This document shows, piece by piece, positions 59,377 through 64,000 of a stretch of DNA of 64,000 nt; position 1 is the first letter of the stretch, and each line of letters opens with the position of its first letter. This DNA is from CAZQVN01 sp964596775 (lineage in GTDB: Bacteria > Eisenbacteria > RBG-16-71-46 > JABDJR01 > JAWXBZ01): NCBI GenBank assembly GCA_964596775.1, contig CAZQVN010000020.1, forward strand, positions 1-64,000, given 5' to 3'. Both the position numbers and the translations under genes were made by a program. The notes beneath the pieces are model-generated. The model was not told where the DNA came from, ran no database searches, and worked only from the letters and a program-made list of their open reading frames with translations.

Positions 59377-60797
59377 TTGCCAGTATCCTGATCGTGGACG
59401 ACCAGGAGTCGATCCGTCACTTCATCGCCAAGGCCCTCACGGACGAGGGTTACCAGGTCACGACCGCCTCCGAGGGGCGCGAGGCCGTCCAGAAGGTGGA
59501 AAAGGAACCGCCGGACCTCGTCCTGCTCGACCTCCGCCTGCCCGACATGCACGGCCTCGACGTGCTCCGGGAGATCAAGTCCGTGTACTCCGAGCTGTCC
59601 GTGGTCATCATGACCGCGTTCGGCGACGTGGAATCGGCGGTCAAGGCGATGAAGCTCGGCGCGTTCGACTACGTGAACAAGCCGATCAACCTGGAGCAGC
59701 TGTCGATCATCGTGTCGAAGGGGCTCGAGAGCCAGAAACTGTGGCGGGAGCTGAAGCACCACCGGCAGCTCCAGCACGAAAAGTATTCGAAGGATTTCGT
59801 GCGGGGCAACTCGCCGCGGATCCACCAGGTCTACGAGATGTGCGAGAACGTGGCGAAGTCGGACTCCACGTCCGTCCTGATCCAGGGAGAGTCGGGAACC
59901 GGCAAAGAGCTGGTGGCGAACATGGTCCACGAGCTGTCGAGCCGCCGCACCAAGCCGTTCCTCGAGATCAACTGCGCGGCGATCCCCCGCGAGCTGCTCG
60001 AGTCCGAACTGTTCGGTCACGAGAAGGGGGCGTTCACGGACGCCCGCCAGCAGAAGCAGGGGCTGCTCGAGCTCGCGAACGGCGGCACGCTGTTCCTCGA
60101 CGAAATCGGCGAGATGAGCCCGACGATCCAGGTGAAGCTGCTCCGCGTCCTCGAACGCATGTCGTTCAAGCGGGTCGGCGGCACCAAGGACATCAACGTG
60201 AGCGTCCGGATCATCTCGGCCACGAACCAGGACCTCCAGAAGATGGTGGCCGAGGGCGGGTTCCGAGAGGACCTCTTCTACCGCCTCAAGGTGGTGCCGG
60301 TGTTCGTGCCGCCGCTGCGGGAGCGCCGCGAGGACATCGTTCTCCTCGCCAAGCACTTCATGTATCACTTCTCCAAGTCGTTCAACAAGAACTTCCAGGA
60401 GATCGCGCCGGACGCCGAGCAGATGCTCCTGAACTACAGCTGGCCCGGCAACATCCGCGAGCTCAAGAACCTCATGGAGCGCACGGTGCTGCTCGAGAGC
60501 GGCCCGGTGATGAAGGCCGAGCACCTGACGATGAACGGCCAGAGCGGCCGCGACCCCAACTCGCTGGTGGCCCGCGTGGAGCAGGTCCTCGACGCGCCGA
60601 TCCCGCCGGTCGGCATCCAGTTCGAGGAGATCATGGGCGACATCGAGCAGGCGCTGATCCGGAAGGCCTCGGAGTTCACCCGGTGGAACCAGAGCCGCAC
60701 CGCAGAGGTCCTGAACCTGAAGCGGGACAAGCTGCGCTACCGGATGAAGCTGTACGGGATTCAGAGGGAGAGGCCGAGGCGGCGGGAAGTGGCGTAG
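59373..60797 (+). CDS. sigma-54-dependent NtrC-family response regulator
   Basis: This is a 474-residue transcription activator. The receiver domain (about 1-120) carries DDQES and phospho-acceptor Asp in LVLLDLRLPDMHG. The AAA+ domain (about 145-380) has Walker A GESGTGKELVA and ELFGHEKGAFTDA, the sigma-54-contact loop with GAFTDA instead of the commoner GAFTGA. GGTLFLDEIGEM (Walker B) and EDLFYRLKVVPVFVPPLRER follow. A Fis-type helix-turn-helix ends it (FTRWNQSRTAEVLNLKRDKLRYRMKLYGI). It works with the upstream kinase and needs RpoN; its target promoters are unknown. Confidence 0.94.
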   Translation: MIASILIVDDQESIRHFIAKALTDEGYQVTTASEGREAVQKVEKEPPDLVLLDLRLPDMHGLDVLREIKSVYSELSVVIMTAFGDVESAVKAMKLGAFDYVNKPINLEQLSIIVSKGLESQKLWRELKHHRQLQHEKYSKDFVRGNSPRIHQVYEMCENVAKSDSTSVLIQGESGTGKELVANMVHELSSRRTKPFLEINCAAIPRELLESELFGHEKGAFTDARQQKQGLLELANGGTLFLDEIGEMSPTIQVKLLRVLERMSFKRVGGTKDINVSVRIISATNQDLQKMVAEGGFREDLFYRLKVVPVFVPPLRERREDIVLLAKHFMYHFSKSFNKNFQEIAPDAEQMLLNYSWPGNIRELKNLMERTVLLESGPVMKAEHLTMNGQSGRDPNSLVARVEQVLDAPIPPVGIQFEEIMGDIEQALIRKASEFTRWNQSRTAEVLNLKRDKLRYRMKLYGIQRERPRRREVA

Positions 60798-60821
60798 CGA
60801 TCCGTACCGACATTGCGGTCA

Positions 60822-60853
60822 GGACGGCGGGTTCCCCCGGGAGCCCGCCGTCC
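60822..60853 (+). terminator. terminator after the two-component operon
   Basis: A perfect 10-bp stem (GGACGGCGGG / CCCGCCGTCC) with a 12-nt loop is followed by TCGTTTCC, 24 nt after the regulator stop. It is a strong stem with a short T-tract. Confidence 0.7.
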
Positions 60854-60957
60854 TCGTTTCCAGGCCGTTCGCCGCGTTCGCCTTTCGTCAACCCGCCGTG
60901 TCCCGTTTTCCGATCAACCCCTTGCCGCCGAAGCGCCACCCCCATAGACTCGGCGGC

Positions 60958-61452
60958 ATGAAACGTCTTTCCGTGCCCATTCTCGCCGCCGTGCTCCTCG
61001 TTTCCGGCTGCTTCTACTCCGTCCGCACCTCCGTGCCGGGCCACATCAAGACGATCGCCATCCCCGTTTTTCAAAACAAGTCGCTGCAGGCGGCGATCGA
61101 GAACGATCTGACCCAGATCGTCACCGACCGCTTCCGCGAGAGCAACCAGCTGACCCTCTCCGAGGTGCGGTCCGCGGATTCCGTGCTCGAGGCCACGATC
61201 ACCGGTTACGACAACAAGGTCTACCGCTTCAACGACCGGGAGCAGGCGCAGGAGTACATCGTCACCATGACGCTGTCCGTCACCGTGAAGGACCGGGTCA
61301 AGAACAAGGACCTCTGGAGCCAGGAGGGGATCCGCGCCTCGGCCACGTACCTGCTCGGCGGCGCCCAGGCGCGCACCGAGGAGGACGCCCGCAAGGAGAT
61401 CGAAACGCAGCTCGCCGACATCATCCTGTCCCGCACCGTGGAAGGGTGGTGA
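60958..61452 (+). CDS. lptE: LptE-like LPS-assembly lipoprotein
   Basis: This is a 164-residue outer-membrane lipoprotein. The signal sequence MKRLSVPILAAVLLVSGC has a lipobox (LVSGC). FYSVRTSVPGHIKTIAIPVFQNKSLQAAIENDLTQIVTDRFRESNQLTLS is the LptE pattern ('Y......p.hiktIaIPvF.N.s....ie..lt..v...f'), followed by ADSVLEATITGYDNKVYRF and YIVTMTLSVTVKDRVKNKDLWSQ. LptE plugs the LptD barrel during LPS insertion, so this supports an LPS-bearing outer membrane. The holA gene directly downstream mirrors the conserved leuS-lptE-holA grouping. Confidence 0.85.
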   Translation: MKRLSVPILAAVLLVSGCFYSVRTSVPGHIKTIAIPVFQNKSLQAAIENDLTQIVTDRFRESNQLTLSEVRSADSVLEATITGYDNKVYRFNDREQAQEYIVTMTLSVTVKDRVKNKDLWSQEGIRASATYLLGGAQARTEEDARKEIETQLADIILSRTVEGW

Positions 61453-61453
61453 C

Positions 61454-62530
61454 ATGACCCCTCCGCGCACGTCGGGGAAGGACGGGACGGTGGCCCAGGC
61501 CGCGCCGCTGTTCCGGAAGGGGAAGGCGGGACCGGTGGTGCTCCTGGCCGGGCCGGAGCGGGTCCACGCCGAGGAACTGATCCAGTTGCTCGTCGACGCG
61601 CTCGTTCCCGAGGACTTCCGCGTCTTCAACGTGAACCGCTACCGGGGCGGTCAGGACGAGATCGACCAGGTTCTGACCTCGGCGGCCACGCTGCCGATGT
61701 TCACCGAGCGCCGCGTGGTGATCCTCAACGACGCGGATTCCCTGGCCCGTCACGAAATGGAGCGCCTCGCCGCCTACATCGAAAAACCGGCGCGGGAGAC
61801 GGTGCTGGTCCTCACCGCCGAGGAAACCGGCGCGAAAGTTCCTGCGGCGCTCAAGCGGGTGCCCGAGCGCTACATCCTCTGGCGGGCGTTTCCGAAGGAC
61901 GCCGTCCAGTGGGCGGTGGGGAAGGCGAAGGAACTCGGCAAGGTGCTGCCGCCGGCGGTGGCCAACGATCTCTACGCGCTCTGCGCCGGCGATTCCGGCG
62001 ACGGCCGCGCCGCGCTGTCCGATCTCGGCCGCGAAGTCGAAAAGATGTGCCTGGTGGCGGGGGAGCGGGCCCGGATCGAACCGGACGACCTGGCCGTGGT
62101 GGGGCGTCATGCCGAATCGAAGGTCCTCTACCAGATCGAAACCGCGGTGACCGACCGCCAGCTGGCCCCGGCGCTCTCGGCCCTGTCGGCGGCGCTCCTC
62201 TTCCCGCGGGAGAACGGACCCGTGCGGATCGTGGCCATGCTCGGCGAACGCTTCCGCAAGATGCTGATCGCCCGCGACCGCATGGACTCCGGCTACTCCG
62301 TCAAGGCCGTCGTCGCCGGGATGTGGTTTCCCGGGCCGACCGGCTCCACGCAGTTCCTCCGTTCCGTGAACCTGTTCCGTCGCGCCGAACTGTCCCGTGC
62401 CCTCATTGATCTCGCGGAACTGGACCGCGCGCTCAAGACCGGCCGGGCGGACCCGGAAACGATCCACCTGGAAGCGCTGTTCCGGAGGCTGTGCGGGGTG
62501 CAGAGGTCCGCGGCTCCGGCGGGGCGCTGA
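61454..62530 (+). CDS. holA: DNA polymerase III subunit delta
   Basis: This is a 358-residue clamp-loader delta subunit. GPVVLLAGPERVHAEELIQLLVDALVPEDFRVFNVNRYRG, LTSAATLPMFTERRVVILNDADSL and the C-terminal KVLYQIETAVTDRQLAPALSALSAAL, with FRKMLIARDRM, are the family features. The N-terminal AAA-like domain lacks a Walker A motif, as expected for delta. It lies 1 bp after lptE, and translation is probably coupled. Confidence 0.88.
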   Translation: MTPPRTSGKDGTVAQAAPLFRKGKAGPVVLLAGPERVHAEELIQLLVDALVPEDFRVFNVNRYRGGQDEIDQVLTSAATLPMFTERRVVILNDADSLARHEMERLAAYIEKPARETVLVLTAEETGAKVPAALKRVPERYILWRAFPKDAVQWAVGKAKELGKVLPPAVANDLYALCAGDSGDGRAALSDLGREVEKMCLVAGERARIEPDDLAVVGRHAESKVLYQIETAVTDRQLAPALSALSAALLFPRENGPVRIVAMLGERFRKMLIARDRMDSGYSVKAVVAGMWFPGPTGSTQFLRSVNLFRRAELSRALIDLAELDRALKTGRADPETIHLEALFRRLCGVQRSAAPAGR

Positions 62531-62546
62531 CCCGCACCGCATCTCC

Positions 62547-63293
62547 ATGATCCCGCCGTCCGCCTGCGATCCCTGGCCCATCCTCGTCCTCACCGGCGCC
62601 GGGATCTCCTCGGAAAGCGGCGTGCCCACGTTCCGCGGCCCGGACGGTCTCTGGAAGAACTTCAGCCCCGGTGACCTCGCCACGCCCGACGCATTCGCCC
62701 GCGATCCCGCCCTCGTCTGGGAGTGGTACGGCTGGCGGCGGGAGAAGATCGCGGCGTGCCGCCCGAACGCGGCGCATCAGGTTCTGGTGGAGATGGAGAA
62801 AGCGGCCGTAACCGCCGGTATGGACGGCGGTTTCACTCTCGTGACGCAGAACGTGGACGGGCTTCATGAGACGGCCGGGTCGGAGAACATTCTGCGCCTG
62901 CACGGGTCGATCTGGCATACGCGCTGTGAAACCTGCCATGCGCTTCGTGAGGAAAGACGGGTGCCGCTGCCGGAGGGGGTACCTGTATGCTCCGATTGCG
63001 GCGGGGGGCTCCGGCCACATGTCGTCTGGTTCGGCGAGAGCCTCGATGCCGTCACGCTGAACCGGGCGTTCACGGCGGCCCGGGCCGCCCGGACCGTCCT
63101 CGTCGTCGGAACATCCGGTCTCGTGACGCCGGCCGCGTACATCCCGCTGGCAGGGAAGGAGGCGGGAGCGCGGCTGGTCGAGATCAACCCGGAGCGGACG
63201 CCGCTTTCGGACCATGCGGACGAGTTCATCGCGGGAAAGGCCGCGGAGGCGCTGCCGGAGTGGTGGGGGAGGAATGGGGGCGGGAGCGTGTGA
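62547..63293 (+). CDS. NAD-dependent protein deacylase (sirtuin, CobB-like)
   Basis: This is a 248-residue sirtuin. The NAD site is LTGAGISSESGVPTFRGPDGLW. The catalytic TQNVDGLHETAGSENILRLHGS contains the QNVD and the His. Zinc Cys pairs are CETCH and CSDCGG; HVVWFGESL and VVGTSGLVTPAAYIP complete the fold. WEWYGWRREKI supplies the Tyr and Arg that class III (SIRT5/CobB-type) sirtuins use for succinyl or malonyl lysine. ATG 62547 gives the usual family length. Confidence 0.93.
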   Translation: MIPPSACDPWPILVLTGAGISSESGVPTFRGPDGLWKNFSPGDLATPDAFARDPALVWEWYGWRREKIAACRPNAAHQVLVEMEKAAVTAGMDGGFTLVTQNVDGLHETAGSENILRLHGSIWHTRCETCHALREERRVPLPEGVPVCSDCGGGLRPHVVWFGESLDAVTLNRAFTAARAARTVLVVGTSGLVTPAAYIPLAGKEAGARLVEINPERTPLSDHADEFIAGKAAEALPEWWGRNGGGSV

Positions 63294-63386
63294 TAGGATG
63301 CCGGGTCGAATTTGCCGGAGAAACGCGACACCCACGGCCTGATCCGCCGCCGCCCGGACGGCGGCGATGAGACATGGAGACCCCCG

Positions 63387-64000
63387 ATGTCCGAACGTGA
63401 CAAGCCGGCCCGCGAGGCCGCCTTTCCCTTCAGGGAATACGAGCCCCGCTGGCGCGCCGCCTGGGACGAGGAAAAGCTGTTCCAGGTCGATCTCGACGCG
63501 CCGAAGCCGAAGTACTACTGCCTGAACATGTTCCCGTACCCCTCCGGCGACCTTCACGTGGGGCACGGCCGCAACTACATCATCGGCGACCTCGTCGTCC
63601 GGCGGAAGCTCATGGAAGGGCACGCGGTGCTCGCGCCGATGGGGTGGGACGCGTTCGGCCTCCCCGCGGAAAACGCGGCGATCAAGAACAAGATCCATCC
63701 CGGCGTCTGGACGCGCAACAACATCCGGAGCTTCAAGGAGCAGTTTGCCGCCTGGGGGATCGGCATGGACTGGACGCGGGAGATCGCGGCCTGCCATCCC
63801 GGCTACTACCGGTGGACGCAGTGGCTCTTCCTCAAGCTCTACGAGAAGGGGCTGGCCTACCGCGCGAAGGCGCCGGTCAACTGGTGCCCGTCCTGCAACA
63901 CCGTCCTGGCCAACGAGCAGGTGATCGGCGAAGGGGTCTGCTTCCGCTGCGATTCCGTCGTGGAACAGAAGGACCTGTCCCAGTGGTTCTTCCGGATCAC
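63387..64000 (+). CDS. leuS: leucine--tRNA ligase (5' part, runs off the window)
   Basis: This is the first 204 codons of LeuRS, a class I synthetase. [20 protein letters not shown] is the usual opening, and [19 protein letters not shown] contains the HIGH-type motif (HVGH). [15 protein letters not shown] and [37 protein letters not shown] are diagnostic for LeuS. Cys pairs in [15 protein letters not shown] and CFRCDS form the zinc-binding ZN-1 domain. The start is ATG 63387. A GC-rich hairpin (63348-63366, 7-bp stem) without a U-tract lies in the leader. Confidence 0.96.
   Translation, partial: MSERDKPAREAAFPFREYEPRWRAAWDEEKLFQVDLDAPKPKYYCLNMFPYPSGDLHVGHGRNYIIGDLVVRRKLMEGHAVLAPMGWDAFGLPAENAAIKNKIHPGVWTRNNIRSFKEQFAAWGIGMDWTREIAACHPGYYRWTQWLFLKLYEKGLAYRAKAPVNWCPSCNTVLANEQVIGEGVCFRCDSVVEQKDLSQWFFRI

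Overview
The window is GC-rich and almost fully coding. It looks like a free-living Gram-negative bacterium of the FCB or Eisenbacteria/Krumholzibacteria-like type. The evidence is: PorV/UPF0164-like outer-membrane barrels; several secreted proteins with lamin-tail (LTD) and PKD domains that end in FlgD-like/Por-type C-terminal modules; an LptE-like lipoprotein; and a proteobacterial-style arrangement with 6S RNA downstream of zapA. No phage, insertion sequence or CRISPR array is visible. A 100-N scaffold gap at 23348-23447, flanked by the same 55 bases on both sides, marks it as a draft (probably metagenomic) assembly. The phylum assignment is inference from gene content only.

Layout. 1-581: the end of a bacterial microcompartment operon (two vertex proteins). 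735-1427 (-): a secreted LTD-like protein. 1699-5130: a nucleoside/purine salvage operon (hpt, an aminohydrolase, udk, punA). 5222-17989: an envelope region with a large LTD/Por-CTD protein, a divergently transcribed 1212-residue protein made of three 1080-bp LTD+PKD units, a PorV-like barrel, a helix-hairpin-helix/barrel protein, a second barrel and a 5'-nucleotidase. 18119-20651: a ThrE-type exporter diverging from argJ. 20652-23270: an accessory pocket with palindromic repeats, an HNH endonuclease gene and a lipoprotein with four W-G-x-I-K tail repeats.

23505-42480 is a long, tightly packed housekeeping run on the + strand: tRNA-Val, thrS, infC, rpmI, rplT, pheS, pheT, zapB-like, zapA, 6S RNA, rny, ymdB-like, folD, xseA, xseB, ispA-like, a PAP2-like gene, dxs, nadK, recN. 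It continues into trpG, trpD and a TrpC-like gene (42477-44972) that has lost every recognised catalytic residue. Several hairpins with U-tracts look like attenuators or terminators, before infC and between rpmI and rplT.

45101-64000: tRNA-Arg, a secreted M28 peptidase, a GAF-GGDEF diguanylate cyclase, a short-chain epimerase, a DUF92 membrane protein, a nucleotide-sugar cluster (dehydrogenase, 4-epimerase, DegT aminotransferase, CDP-paratose-epimerase-like, and an Npt-type transporter fused to a soluble domain), an NtrB/NtrC-like two-component pair, lptE, holA, a sirtuin deacylase and the 5' part of leuS.

The most unusual points are the inactive-looking TrpC homologue in the trp operon, the W-G-x-I-K C-terminal tail shared by two exported proteins, two genes (infC and the sugar dehydrogenase) that cannot start at ATG, GTG or TTG, the exact 1080-bp triplication, and the HNH gene bracketed by copies of one palindromic repeat.
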